Source of the DNA: Pseudonocardia sp. 73-21
GTDB taxonomy: Bacteria > Actinomycetota > Actinomycetes > Mycobacteriales > Pseudonocardiaceae
DNA length: 64,000 nt
Assembly: GCF_001899645.1 (NCBI RefSeq)
Contig: NZ_MKVV01000016.1
Span: forward strand, 32,115-96,114
Reading direction: 5' to 3'
Part shown: positions 25,282 through 34,428 of the stretch, in pieces
Numbering within the stretch: position 1 is the first letter of the stretch
Layout: every line of letters starts with the position of its first letter
Notes under the pieces: generated by a model
Told to the model about the DNA's origin: nothing
Databases searched by the model: none
What the model saw: only the letters and a program-made list of their open reading frames with translations
Made by a program: the position numbers and the translations under genes

Positions 25282-26636
25282 CGTCCACGAGAAAGACGGT
25301 GCAGGGCCTCGTGTTCGTCGCGGTGCTCCTGCTGCTGGTGGGTCTCGCCATCGGCAAGTACGTCGGCGTGTTCCAGAGCGGCATCCCGGTCACGCTGAAG
25401 GTCGACCGGATCGGCAACCAGCTCGCCGACGGCGGCGACGTCAAGGTGCGCGGGCTGATCGTCGGCAGCATCAAGCAGGTCAGCACGACCGGCGACGGCG
25501 CCACGGTGCAGCTGAGCATCGACCCGAAGATGGCCGACCAGATCCCGGCCGACGTCACGGCGCGGCTGCTGCCCAAGACGCTGTTCGGCGAGAAGTACGT
25601 GTCGCTCGTGCCGCCGGCCGATGCCGGCCGCGCGCGGATCGCCGCCGGCGACGTGATCGGCGAGGACCGCAGCCAGTCCGCCCGCGAGGTGGACCAGGTG
25701 CTCAACGACCTGCTGCCCCTGCTCCAGGCGGTCAAGCCGGACAAGCTCGCCACCACGCTCGGCTCGCTCTCGCAGGCGCTGCAGGGCCGGGGTACCGAGC
25801 TGGGGCAGACGCTCGTGGGCCTCAACACCCTGCTCAACGGCGTCAATCCGTCGATCCCGGACCTGCAGGCCGACGTCACGCAGCTGGCCGACTTCGCCGA
25901 CAACCTGTCGCAGGCGAGCCCCGACCTGCTCAACGCGCTCAACGACTTCACGGTCACCAGCAAGACGATCGTGGAGAAGAAGGACGGCATCAGCGACCTG
26001 CTCTCCACGCTGACCGGCGCGTCCGACGACCTGAACGCCTTCCTCGACGCCAACGGCGAGAACCTCATCGGCCTGACGGCCACCAGCCGCCCGACCCTGG
26101 CCACCCTGGCGCGCTACGCCCCCGAGTTCCCGTGCCTGTTCGGGCAGCTCTCGGACATCATCCCGCGCGTCGACGCCGTGTTCGGCAAGGGAACCAACGA
26201 GCCGGGGGTCCACATCACGGCCGAGATCGTGAACAACCGGGGCAAGTACGTGCCGGGCGAGGAGCCCAGGTACCTCGACGACCGCGGCCCCCGCTGCTAC
26301 CCGATCGTCGTGCCGGGCCCGCAGTTCCCGCCGGACGGCCCGTTCCGGGACGGCTCGAAGACACCGACCCCGCCGGTCGGCACACCCGGGCCCGGGTACA
26401 CCGGCATCGGTCGGATCCCGCCCGACTACAGCGCACTGCCGAACGGAACGGGGGCGAACGGGTCCGGGGCCAAGCCCGCCCGCTACGACATGGGCGTGCC
26501 CAACTCGCCCGGCGAGCGCCAGGTCGTCAACGAACTGGTGGCGGCCCAGCAGGGCACGTCACCGCAGGCCGTCCCGAACTGGAGCACGATGCTCGTCGGT
26601 CCGCTCTACCGCGGCTCGGAGGTGACGCTGACATGA
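25278..26636 (+). CDS. mceA: Mce family protein MceA
   Basis: A 452-residue exported or membrane-anchored subunit of the hetero-hexameric Mce needle. An N-terminal transmembrane segment (GLVFVAVLLLLVGLAIGKYVGVF) precedes the MCE beta domain (VDRIGNQLADGGDVKVRGLIVGSI ... PKTLFGEKYVSLV), then a long helical region and a Pro/Gly-rich tail. ATG overlaps the micro-ORF stop, and the stop overlaps the mceB start. Confidence 0.93.
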   Translation: MTSTRKTVQGLVFVAVLLLLVGLAIGKYVGVFQSGIPVTLKVDRIGNQLADGGDVKVRGLIVGSIKQVSTTGDGATVQLSIDPKMADQIPADVTARLLPKTLFGEKYVSLVPPADAGRARIAAGDVIGEDRSQSAREVDQVLNDLLPLLQAVKPDKLATTLGSLSQALQGRGTELGQTLVGLNTLLNGVNPSIPDLQADVTQLADFADNLSQASPDLLNALNDFTVTSKTIVEKKDGISDLLSTLTGASDDLNAFLDANGENLIGLTATSRPTLATLARYAPEFPCLFGQLSDIIPRVDAVFGKGTNEPGVHITAEIVNNRGKYVPGEEPRYLDDRGPRCYPIVVPGPQFPPDGPFRDGSKTPTPPVGTPGPGYTGIGRIPPDYSALPNGTGANGSGAKPARYDMGVPNSPGERQVVNELVAAQQGTSPQAVPNWSTMLVGPLYRGSEVTLT

Positions 26637-27838
26637 GCAGGGTCCCTCTCGCACCACTGATCAAGTTCCTGGTGTTCGCCGTGGTCACGGCCCTGGCCAC
26701 CACGGTGCTCGCCCTCACGATCGCCAACGCCCAGGGCACGACGCGCGCCAACTACAGCGCGATGTTCACCGACGCCTCGGGCCTGCTGACCGGCGACGAC
26801 GTCCGCATCGCGGGGGTCGTGGTCGGCAGCGTCGACAAGGTCGAGATCGCGGACCGCACGATGGCGAAGGTCGACTTCAGCGTCGACTCGACGCAGGCGC
26901 TGCCCTCCACGGTCACCGCGTCGATCCTGTACAAGAACCTCATCGGCCAGCGGTTCCTCTCGCTGGCGCAGGGCACCACGCGCGTCCGGAACGCGGCGAT
27001 GCAGACCGGGCCGAACGCGCCCGCGCCCGCCGCGCCCTCCGGCCGGCTGGCCGAGGGCGCCACGATCCCGGTCGACCGCACCACCCCGCCGCTGAACCTG
27101 ACGACGCTGTTCAACGGTTTCCAGCCGTTGTTCACCGCGCTGGACCCCCAGCAGGTGAACACGCTGTCGATGGAGATCGTCCAGGTCCTGCAGGGCCAGG
27201 GCGGCACGGTGGAGAACCTGCTGGCCAGCACGTCCTCGCTGACCAACACGATCGCCGACCGCGACCAGGTCGTCGGGCAGGTGATCGACAACCTCAACTC
27301 GGTCCTCGGCACCATCAACTCCCGCGACGACCAGCTGTCGGACCTGATCACCTCGCTGCAGCGGCTCGTGTCCGGGTTGGCGCAGGACCGGAAGCCGATC
27401 GGCCAGGCCATCGCCTCGGTCGGGGACCTGACCCAGGTCACCGCGGGCTTCCTCGACGACGCCCGCGCACCGCTCAAGCAGGACATCGCGGCGCTCGGCA
27501 GGCTGTCCACCCAGCTCGACATCGCCAAGCCCACGCTGCAGACGTTCCTCACCACCGCGCCGGGCAAGCTCAACACCATCTCCCGCGCCGCCAGCTACGG
27601 CAGCTGGTTCCAGTTCTACGTCTGCGGGCTGTCGGGGTCGGTCGGGATCGGTGGTCTCGTCCCGGCGCAGAACATCCCGCTGTTCAAGTCCGACGCGCCG
27701 CGTTGCGGGGCGGACCCCAGCGGGTCCGGCGGGCAGTCGCCGCCCCTGCTGCCGGGCCTGCCCTCCCTGCCGGCGCCGCCCACCTCACTTCCCCAGCCCT
27801 CGGTGGCTCCCGTCCTGCCCCTGCTGGGAGGTGGATGA
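26633..27838 (+). CDS. mceB: Mce family protein MceB
   Basis: A 401-residue Mce subunit: N-terminal membrane anchor (LIKFLVFAVVTALATTVLALTIA), MCE domain (FTDASGLLTGDDVRIAGVVVGSV ... ASILYKNLIGQRFLSLA) and a helical region ending in YGSWFQFYVCGLSG with paired cysteines further on. The tail is Pro-rich. The ATG at 26633 overlaps the mceA stop; the frame upstream is shadow. Confidence 0.93.
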   Translation: MSRVPLAPLIKFLVFAVVTALATTVLALTIANAQGTTRANYSAMFTDASGLLTGDDVRIAGVVVGSVDKVEIADRTMAKVDFSVDSTQALPSTVTASILYKNLIGQRFLSLAQGTTRVRNAAMQTGPNAPAPAAPSGRLAEGATIPVDRTTPPLNLTTLFNGFQPLFTALDPQQVNTLSMEIVQVLQGQGGTVENLLASTSSLTNTIADRDQVVGQVIDNLNSVLGTINSRDDQLSDLITSLQRLVSGLAQDRKPIGQAIASVGDLTQVTAGFLDDARAPLKQDIAALGRLSTQLDIAKPTLQTFLTTAPGKLNTISRAASYGSWFQFYVCGLSGSVGIGGLVPAQNIPLFKSDAPRCGADPSGSGGQSPPLLPGLPSLPAPPTSLPQPSVAPVLPLLGGG

Positions 27839-27839
27839 C

Positions 27840-28814
27840 ATGGCTCTCCCCGGAGCCGGGCGACCGGTCCCCCTGGCGGTCGCCGGTATCGCCCTGATCC
27901 TCGTGATCACGTTCGTCGCCTTCAACATCACGACCCTGTTCGGCGGCGGCACCACCTACAAGGCGGAGTTCTCGGAGGCCGCCGGCCTGCAGGCCGGCGA
28001 CAAGGTGACCATCGCCGGCGTCGAGGCGGGTCGGGTCGACTCCGTGAAGCTCGACGGCAACAAGGTGCTGGTCGCGTTCGACGTGCAGAACGCCTGGATC
28101 GGTGACGCCACCACCGCGTCGATCGAGATCCGCACGCTGCTCGGGGCCAAGTACCTGTCCCTGGACCCGCGAGGTCGCGACGATCAAGCCCCGGACCAGC
28201 CGATCCCGCTGGCCCGCACCGCCTCGCCGCTCGACGTCGTCGCCGCGTTCAACGGGCTGTCCGGGACGATCGACCAGATCGACACGAAGCAGCTCGCCAC
28301 GAGTCTGAGCACGCTGGCCGACACGTTCCGGGACACCCCCGATGACGTCCGCGGCGCCCTGGACGGCCTCTCGCGGCTGTCCACGACGATCGCGAGCCGC
28401 GACGACCAGATCAAGCAGCTGCTCGCCGGCACCCGCAACCTCTCCACCGTGCTCGCGGACCGCAGCGGCGACGTCCAGAAGCTCCTCTCGGACGGCAACC
28501 TGCTGCTCGGTGAGCTCCAGCAGCGCGAGGACGCGATCGCGAACCTGCTCGACGGCACCCGGAAGCTCTCCGAGCAGCTGTCCGGGCTCGTCGCCGACAA
28601 CCAGGAGCAGCTGCGGCCGACCCTGGAGACGCTCTCGCGGGTGGTCGACGTCCTGCAGCGCAACCAGGACAACCTGGCCAACACGATCAAGAACGAGGCC
28701 ACCTTCGTGCGTCTGTTCTCCAACGCGGTCGGCAACGGTCGCTGGTTCGACAGCTACCTCTGCGGTCTGCTGCCGACGCCCAGCATCGGTCCGCTGAACC
28801 CGGGTGGGTGCTGA
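27840..28814 (+). CDS. mceC: Mce family protein MceC
   Basis: A 324-residue Mce subunit with an N-terminal anchor (VPLAVAGIALILVITFVAFNI), MCE domain (FSEAAGLQAGDKVTIAGVEAGRV ... IRTLLGAKYLSL) and a long coiled helical region with repeated RDDQIKQLLAG-like and QQREDAIANLL segments, ending in WFDSYLCGLLP. It lacks the Pro-rich tail of its sisters. ATG at 27840 follows GGAGGTGG; an in-frame GTG nine bases earlier is less likely. Confidence 0.93.
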   Translation: MALPGAGRPVPLAVAGIALILVITFVAFNITTLFGGGTTYKAEFSEAAGLQAGDKVTIAGVEAGRVDSVKLDGNKVLVAFDVQNAWIGDATTASIEIRTLLGAKYLSLDPRGRDDQAPDQPIPLARTASPLDVVAAFNGLSGTIDQIDTKQLATSLSTLADTFRDTPDDVRGALDGLSRLSTTIASRDDQIKQLLAGTRNLSTVLADRSGDVQKLLSDGNLLLGELQQREDAIANLLDGTRKLSEQLSGLVADNQEQLRPTLETLSRVVDVLQRNQDNLANTIKNEATFVRLFSNAVGNGRWFDSYLCGLLPTPSIGPLNPGGC

Positions 28815-28816
28815 CC

Positions 28817-30127
28817 ATGGGACTCTCCGTCACCGACCGCCGCCAGATGCAGTTCGTCGGGCTCGCCGCCGTGCTCGCCGTGCTGATCGCCGCCGGCGTC
28901 TGGGTGGTCGCCGCCGGCACCGGCGGCAGGCACGTCACCGCCTACTTCAGCAACGCCTCCGCACTGTTCGAGGACAACCAGGTCGAGATCCTCGGCGTGC
29001 CCGTCGGCAAGATCGACAAGATCACCCCCGAGGGTAAGCAGGTGCGCGTCGACATGACGATCACCGACAAGAACGTCAAGCTCCCGGCGAACGTGAACGC
29101 CGTGGTGATCTCGCCCAGCCTGGTCACCGGCCGCTACGTGCAGTTCACGCCGGCCTACGACGGCGGACCGGAGCTCGCCGACGGGGCGACGATCCCGATC
29201 GCGCGCACCGCCGTCCCGCTCGGCGTCGACGACCTGGCCCGCACGGCCACCCAGCTCTCGCAGGCCCTCGGCCCGAACGGGGCCAACAAGACCGGGGCCC
29301 TCAACGACCTGCTCGACGTCGGGGCGAAGAACCTCGACGGCAACGGGCAGGCCCTCAACACCACGATCACGAAGCTGGGCGACCTGTCGGGCACCCTCGC
29401 CGGATCCAGCGACGACCTGTTCGGCACGGTCACCCAGTTGGAGAAGTTCACCTCCGTCCTGGCCCAGAACGACGGTCAGGTCCGTGAGTTCAACGGCCGG
29501 CTCGCCGACGTCTCGGGCTTCCTCGCCGGACAGCGCACCGAGCTCGGGTCGGCCCTGAGCCAGCTCGGCCCGGCGCTCGCCGACGTGTCCCGCTTCGTGA
29601 AGGACAACCGGTCGGCGCTGAAGAGCAACGTCGACGGGCTGAGCGACGTGACGGCCACCCTGGTGGACCAGCAGAAGGCGCTCACCGAGGTGCTCGACGT
29701 GGCCCCCGCCGCCGTCAACAACCTGGTCAACACCTACAACGGCAGCTCGGGCACGCTCGACACCCGGCCCGACATCAACGAGCTGACCCAGCCACCGCTG
29801 ATCGCGGTCTGCCAGCTGCTCACGAAGGCCACGTCGCCGGGGGACATCCCGTCCACCGTCAAGACGCTCTGCGACGCGGCCGGGCCGATCATCTCGGGCG
29901 CGGTGCCGCTGCCCAGCGCCGCGCAGGTGCTCACCGCGCTCTACGCGGGCCAGGCTCCGCCGGTGCCCGGGCTGGCACTGCCGACCGTCCCCGCGCCGGC
30001 CGCGGGTTCGGCCCCGGCCTCCAGCGGGGTCGCGCAGGCCCCGGCGGCCAAGACCCCGGCCGCGGGCACCACGGCCCCGTCGTCCGGCCTGCCGTTGCTC
30101 GGCTCGCTCCTGGGAGGGGGCAACTGA
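28817..30127 (+). CDS. mceD: Mce family protein MceD
   Basis: A 436-residue Mce subunit: anchor (FVGLAAVLAVLIAAGVWVVAA), MCE domain (FSNASALFEDNQVEILGVPVGKI ... SPSLVTGRYVQFTP), helical region, and an Ala/Pro/Ser-rich tail. ATG at 28817 is chosen after GGGTGGG; a GTG at 28808 would overlap mceC. The stop overlaps the mceE ATG by one base (TGATG). Confidence 0.92.
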   Translation: MGLSVTDRRQMQFVGLAAVLAVLIAAGVWVVAAGTGGRHVTAYFSNASALFEDNQVEILGVPVGKIDKITPEGKQVRVDMTITDKNVKLPANVNAVVISPSLVTGRYVQFTPAYDGGPELADGATIPIARTAVPLGVDDLARTATQLSQALGPNGANKTGALNDLLDVGAKNLDGNGQALNTTITKLGDLSGTLAGSSDDLFGTVTQLEKFTSVLAQNDGQVREFNGRLADVSGFLAGQRTELGSALSQLGPALADVSRFVKDNRSALKSNVDGLSDVTATLVDQQKALTEVLDVAPAAVNNLVNTYNGSSGTLDTRPDINELTQPPLIAVCQLLTKATSPGDIPSTVKTLCDAAGPIISGAVPLPSAAQVLTALYAGQAPPVPGLALPTVPAPAAGSAPASSGVAQAPAAKTPAAGTTAPSSGLPLLGSLLGGGN

Positions 30128-31404
30128 TGAGTCGCCTCACGAACGTCCGTACGGCGCGCGCCGTCGCCGCCCTCACCGTCGTCACGCTCGCGACGAGCGG
30201 CTGCTCGGTGCTGGGCGGGGGACTGCGCGGGGTCGACCTGCCCGGTGGCGCCGCCCTCGGCGACAACCCGTACACGGTGTCGATCGAGTTCCCGGACGTG
30301 GTCGACCTCGTCCCCGAGTCGCTGGTGAAGGTCGCCGACGTCTCGGTCGGATCGGTCTCCGACATCTCCGTGGATCCCGCGACCTGGAACGCGATCGTCA
30401 CGGTGAAGGTCAACCGGGACGTGAAGCTGCCGGCCAACGCCGACGCCGAGGTCCGCACCACCAGCCTGCTGGGCGAGAAGTTCGTCGAGCTCTCGCCGCC
30501 CACGCAGGGGGCCACCGGCTCGCTCGCCGACGGCGCGCGGATCCCGGTGCAGCGCGCCGGGCGCTCGGCCGAGGTCGAGGAGGTCCTCGGGGCCCTGTCG
30601 ATGCTCCTCAACGGCGGCGGCGTCGCCCAGATCAAGACGATCTCCACCGAGCTGAACAAGGCGCTGGTCGGCAACGAGCCGCAGATCCGGTCGCTGCTCG
30701 CGAACCTGGACACGCTCGTCGGCGCGCTCGACGACAAGAAGTCCGAGATCACCCGGGCGCTGGACAGCCTCAACCGGCTCTCGGCCACGCTCGACGCCCG
30801 CCGCGACCAGATCACCAACGCGCTGAACAACCTCTCGCCCGGGCTCAAGGAGCTCGAGAACCAGCGCACCCAGCTCGTGGACCTGCTGCAGTCGCTCGAC
30901 CGCCTGTCCGGTGTCGCGACCGACGTGGTGAACCGCAGCCGGGACGACACGCTCGCCGATCTGCGGTCGCTCCAGCCCACCCTGTCCAAGCTGGCGGAGT
31001 CGGGTCAGGACCTGCCGAACTCCCTGCAGATCCTCGGGAGCTTCCCGTTCACCGATGCCGCGCAGCAGGCCATCGCCGGTGACTACGCGAACCTCTACGT
31101 CAAGGCGGACCTCGACCTCAAGGACCTCCTCGACAACCTGGCCCGTTCCAACCAGCCGTTCCCGGGGCCGGACACACCGCTGTTCGGGCAGCTGCCGCCC
31201 ACCGCGCAGGTGCTCGGGCCGCTGCTGGGCAGCAGCAGCGGCACCCCGAACTTCCCCCTGCTCGGGCCGGCCCCGACGCCGCTGACGGGTGCGGACGCCA
31301 ACAACCCGCCGCCCACCCGGCTGCCGGCGACCCCGACCCCCACTCCGACCAGGGCCCCCAGCTCGGGCGGCCTGCTCGGCGGACTCCTCGGAGGTGGCTC
31401 GTGA
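30127..31404 (+). CDS. mceE: Mce family lipoprotein MceE (LprK-like)
   Basis: A 425-residue Mce subunit with a lipoprotein signal (VAALTVVTLATSGCSVLGG; lipobox TSGC, Cys about residue 26) instead of a plain anchor, as in mycobacterial MceE/LprK. The MCE domain has VPESLVKVADVSVGSV and TTSLLGEKFVELSPP, followed by a long helical section and a Pro/Thr-rich tail. One-base overlap with mceD, and overlap with mceF. Confidence 0.93.
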   Translation: MSRLTNVRTARAVAALTVVTLATSGCSVLGGGLRGVDLPGGAALGDNPYTVSIEFPDVVDLVPESLVKVADVSVGSVSDISVDPATWNAIVTVKVNRDVKLPANADAEVRTTSLLGEKFVELSPPTQGATGSLADGARIPVQRAGRSAEVEEVLGALSMLLNGGGVAQIKTISTELNKALVGNEPQIRSLLANLDTLVGALDDKKSEITRALDSLNRLSATLDARRDQITNALNNLSPGLKELENQRTQLVDLLQSLDRLSGVATDVVNRSRDDTLADLRSLQPTLSKLAESGQDLPNSLQILGSFPFTDAAQQAIAGDYANLYVKADLDLKDLLDNLARSNQPFPGPDTPLFGQLPPTAQVLGPLLGSSSGTPNFPLLGPAPTPLTGADANNPPPTRLPATPTPTPTRAPSSGGLLGGLLGGGS

Positions 31405-32630
31405 TGTCCCGTCGGGTTCGGCTGCAGCTGCTGGGACTGGCCCTCATCGCGGTGGTCGGCGTCGGCTACGTCGGGGTGCGGTACGCCAACCTCGGCTCGC
31501 TGCTGGGCGCCACCACCTACCCGGTCACGATGAAGCTCGCCGACTCCGGCGGCATCTTCACCGGAGCCGACGTCACCTACCGGGGCGTCAGCGTCGGCCG
31601 GGTCGGCCCCCTGACCCTCACCGCCGACGGGGTGGACGTCCAGCTCGACATCAACAAGAGCGCACCCGAGATCCCGGCCGACGCGAGCGCCGCGGTGCGC
31701 AACCTGTCCGCCATCGGTGAGCAGTACGTCGACCTGCAGCCCGCCAGCGACGGCGGGAAGATGCTGGCCGACGGTTCGGTCATCCCGGTGGCCCGCACGA
31801 CGGTGCCGGTCTCGGTCGAGGACCTCGTCGTGAGCCTCGACGACTTCGTGAAGACGGTGCCGCTGGACTCCCTGCGCACCGTGGTCGACCAGCTGGGCAC
31901 GGCGTTCGCCAACACGGCACAGCCGCTGCAGCGGCTGCTCGACACGTCCAACGAGTTCACGAAGGCGGCGCAGGACGCACTGCCGCAGACCACGGCCCTG
32001 CTCCGCGACGGCCGCACGGTGCTCACCACGCAGAACGACACGTCCGGCCAGTTCAAGGACTTCAGCCGGAGCCTGGCGCAGCTGGCCGCACAGCTGAAGA
32101 CCTCGGACCCGGACCTGCGCACGGTCATCGACAACGGTCCGGAGGCGGGCCGCCAGATCACCGGCCTGCTCGACGAGAGCGGGTCCGGCCTCGGCGACGT
32201 GATCTCCAACCTGCTCGTCGTGTCCACGATCGCGCAACCGCGTCAGGCCAACCTCAGCCAGATCCTCACCGCCTACCCCGGGATCGCGGCCGACGCCGCG
32301 ACGGTCGTGCCCGGTGACGGCACCGCCCACCTGGGCCTGGCGCTCAACATCTTCGACCCCTATCCGTGCGCGCAGGGGTACGAGGGCACCACACGGCGCT
32401 CGGGCGCGGACGTCGCGGACACCCCCGTGAACGCCGGCGCCTACTGCGCCGAGCCCCCCGGAAGCCCGAGCGACGTCCGCGGGGCGCAGAATGTTCCCGA
32501 CGCCGCCACCCCCAAGCCGGCGCCGGGTACCCGGAGCCGTGGCGCGGCCCCTGTTCCGTTCGGTAGTGAGAGCGCGACCGTGGACTCGGCTCCCCCGTTG
32601 AGTTCACTCGCGCAGATCCTGTTGCCCTGA
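31404..32630 (+). CDS. mceF: Mce family protein MceF
   Basis: A 408-residue last Mce subunit: anchor (LQLLGLALIAVVGVGYVGVRY), MCE domain (LADSGGIFTGADVTYRGVSVGRV ... VRNLSAIGEQYVDLQP) and a helical region. The C-terminal part has two Cys (DPYPCAQGYEGT and AYCAEPPG), which could form a disulphide outside the cell. GTG at 31401 and ATG at 31404 are both usable; the ATG has the better spacing to GGAGGTGG. Confidence 0.92.
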   Translation: MSRRVRLQLLGLALIAVVGVGYVGVRYANLGSLLGATTYPVTMKLADSGGIFTGADVTYRGVSVGRVGPLTLTADGVDVQLDINKSAPEIPADASAAVRNLSAIGEQYVDLQPASDGGKMLADGSVIPVARTTVPVSVEDLVVSLDDFVKTVPLDSLRTVVDQLGTAFANTAQPLQRLLDTSNEFTKAAQDALPQTTALLRDGRTVLTTQNDTSGQFKDFSRSLAQLAAQLKTSDPDLRTVIDNGPEAGRQITGLLDESGSGLGDVISNLLVVSTIAQPRQANLSQILTAYPGIAADAATVVPGDGTAHLGLALNIFDPYPCAQGYEGTTRRSGADVADTPVNAGAYCAEPPGSPSDVRGAQNVPDAATPKPAPGTRSRGAAPVPFGSESATVDSAPPLSSLAQILLP

Positions 32631-32667
32631 CCTTCCCCAGAGGTCGGGCGGCTGTTTGGAGCCCCCC

Positions 32668-33249
32668 ATGACGGTTCTCGACGACGACCTTCGTCCCAAT
32701 GGTCTCGACGCCCCGGAGGCCGCTGAGAAGCGGCCGCCCCGGATCACGCCGCGACGGGCCCTCACGGTGCTCGTGGCCCTCGCGGCCGTGGCCGCGGTCG
32801 TGCTCGGGCTTCTCTGGGTGCTGGCGCTGAACAGCAGCTCCCTGGCCCTAGCGCGGGACCGGGACGCGGCGCTGGTCGCAGCCCAGCAGGCCGCGGTGGC
32901 GCTGAACACGCTCAACTACAAGGACGTCGACAACGGGCTCAACCAGTGGGAGCAGGTCTCCACGGGATCGGTCCTCGACGAGTTCAAGCAGAACCGCGCC
33001 GAGTACGCCAAGGCCGTCGGTGACTCCAAGCGGGCCACCGTGGCCACGGTGCCGTCCGCCGCGGTCAGCGAGCTCGACGAGCGGGCCGGTATCGCCCGGG
33101 TTCTGGTCGGGGTGGACGTGACCGTCACCCCCGAGGGCCAGCAGCCCACCCTCACCCGGCAGCGCCTCCAGATGGAGATGACGCGCACCGACGCCGGTTG
33201 GAAGGTCAGCAAGCTCAGCCCCGTCCGGTCGCCCACCACCGGCAGCTGA
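32668..33249 (+). CDS. Mce-associated membrane protein (Mas)
   Basis: A 193-residue protein with a cytoplasmic N-terminus, one transmembrane segment at about residues 33-58 (ALTVLVALAAVAAVVLGLLWVLAL) and an external alpha-beta domain (RDAALVAAQQAAVALNTLNYKDVDNGLNQWEQVSTG). This is the usual layout of the small Mas proteins that follow mce genes and stabilise the complex. ATG at 32668 after TTTGGAGC. A 37-base gap separates it from mceF. Confidence 0.82.
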   Translation: MTVLDDDLRPNGLDAPEAAEKRPPRITPRRALTVLVALAAVAAVVLGLLWVLALNSSSLALARDRDAALVAAQQAAVALNTLNYKDVDNGLNQWEQVSTGSVLDEFKQNRAEYAKAVGDSKRATVATVPSAAVSELDERAGIARVLVGVDVTVTPEGQQPTLTRQRLQMEMTRTDAGWKVSKLSPVRSPTTGS

Positions 33250-33296
33250 TCCACGTCATCAGTTCTGCCAGGTCGCCGAGACCAGGAGGTCCCGCA

Positions 33297-34157
33297 ATGC
33301 CGTCCACCCCCAGCACGCCCGCCACGCCCCACCGCCGTCGCGCCGCGGGGATCCGCAGGCCCCGCGTCGCCGGCCGCGCCCCCGTCGCCGCCCGCCCCGT
33401 CTCGGACGAGGAGGACGTCCGGCTCGACGACGCGGGCGGGGACCCCGGTCACGACGCGGGGGGGCACGCCACCGCCTCCGGCCGGGTCGGGCTGCTGAAG
33501 CGCACGGTCGTGGATCCGGAGACCACCGAGGACGGGACCGCCGAGCACGCGGTCGACGCCGACGCCGACGCCGACGCCTCCCGGCCCACCGGGAAGCGGG
33601 GGCTGGGCAACCGGCTGCGGCGTCCCCGCACCGGGGAGCGCCGCCGCCGCACCGTTCCCACCCTCGTCCTGGCCGGGCTGCTGGTGGTGCTGACCGCGGC
33701 CGCCGTCTTCTTCGGCATCGCGGGCGCCGCGCTGCGGAGCACTCCGGCCGCGCAGAACACCGCGCTCGTGGACGTCGGCGCCACCGCGCAGGTCACGCAG
33801 CAGCTCGGGGACGCGGTGAAGACCGTGTACTCCTACGACTTCGCGCGCCTGGACCAGAACGAGGCGGCCGCCCGCGCGGTGATCCTCCCGAGCTTCGAGG
33901 CCCAGTACAACCAGCTGTTCGGGCAGGTCCGCAAGCTCGCTCCCCAGCAGCAGGCCGTGGTCACGGCCACGATCGCCACCTCGGCGGTGCGGGAGATCGA
34001 CGGGGACAAGGCCGTCGTCGTGATCTTCCTGGACCAGCAGGTCACCCGCGCGCAGGCGGGCAACCAGCCCCAGCAGCTGGCCGCCGCCGGCCGGCTCACC
34101 GTCACGGGCCAGCTCGTCGACGGCACCTGGAAGATCTCCGACGTCCAGGCCGACTAG
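33297..34157 (+). CDS. Mce-associated membrane protein (Mas), second copy
   Basis: A 286-residue relative of the preceding protein with a much longer, charged, low-complexity cytoplasmic N-terminus (about 120 residues, including DADADADAS). One transmembrane segment (TLVLAGLLVVLTAAAVFFGIAGAAL) and an external domain with YSYDFARLDQNEAAARAVILPSFEAQYNQLF follow. ATG at 33297 after AGGAGGTCCCGCA. Last gene of the mce unit; the L10 leader follows. Confidence 0.82.
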   Translation: MPSTPSTPATPHRRRAAGIRRPRVAGRAPVAARPVSDEEDVRLDDAGGDPGHDAGGHATASGRVGLLKRTVVDPETTEDGTAEHAVDADADADASRPTGKRGLGNRLRRPRTGERRRRTVPTLVLAGLLVVLTAAAVFFGIAGAALRSTPAAQNTALVDVGATAQVTQQLGDAVKTVYSYDFARLDQNEAAARAVILPSFEAQYNQLFGQVRKLAPQQQAVVTATIATSAVREIDGDKAVVVIFLDQQVTRAQAGNQPQQLAAAGRLTVTGQLVDGTWKISDVQAD

Positions 34158-34197
34158 GGGAGCGGGGGCCGCGCGCCGGCCCCCTCCCCGGGTCCCG

Positions 34198-34428
34198 TAG
34201 CATCGGGACCGGTTCCACCGAAGACCGCAGGTCTGTGCCCGGCTCGCCGGGCGCACGAAGGCTCCGCAACAGCGGACGACCCGCGCAGGAGGACGAGGTC
34301 ATCGACGCGTCTGCGCGTCGCCACGCCCCGTGCGCTCCTGCGCCGGGGCGTTTCTGCTTCCCGGGTTCGTCGCGGTGGATCAGCTGTCACGACAACTGTC
34401 TGGCACGACAACCGAGAGGAGGCACAGG
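34198..34428 (+). promoter_or_regulatory. rplJ promoter -10 and L10 leader RNA
   Basis: TAGCAT at 34198-34203 is a likely -10. The transcript region that follows carries elements typical of the L10 leader: CCGAAGACCGCAGGT at about 34218, GGCTCCGCAACAGCGGACGACC at about 34260 and GCAGGAGGACGAGGT near 34287. The L10-L12 complex binds such leaders and represses rplJL. An attenuator hairpin follows inside the leader. AGAGGAGGCACAGG is the rplJ ribosome binding site. Confidence 0.82.
34324..34353 (+). terminator. Attenuator hairpin in the rplJL leader
   Basis: Stem CGCCCCG/CGGGGCG extended by GCG/CGC across one bulged base, with a six-base loop, then TTTCTGCTT. It ends about 75 bases before rplJ, so it can reduce read-through when L10 is in excess. 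Upstream CGCGTCTGCGCGTCGCC could compete with it as an anti-terminator. Confidence 0.65.
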
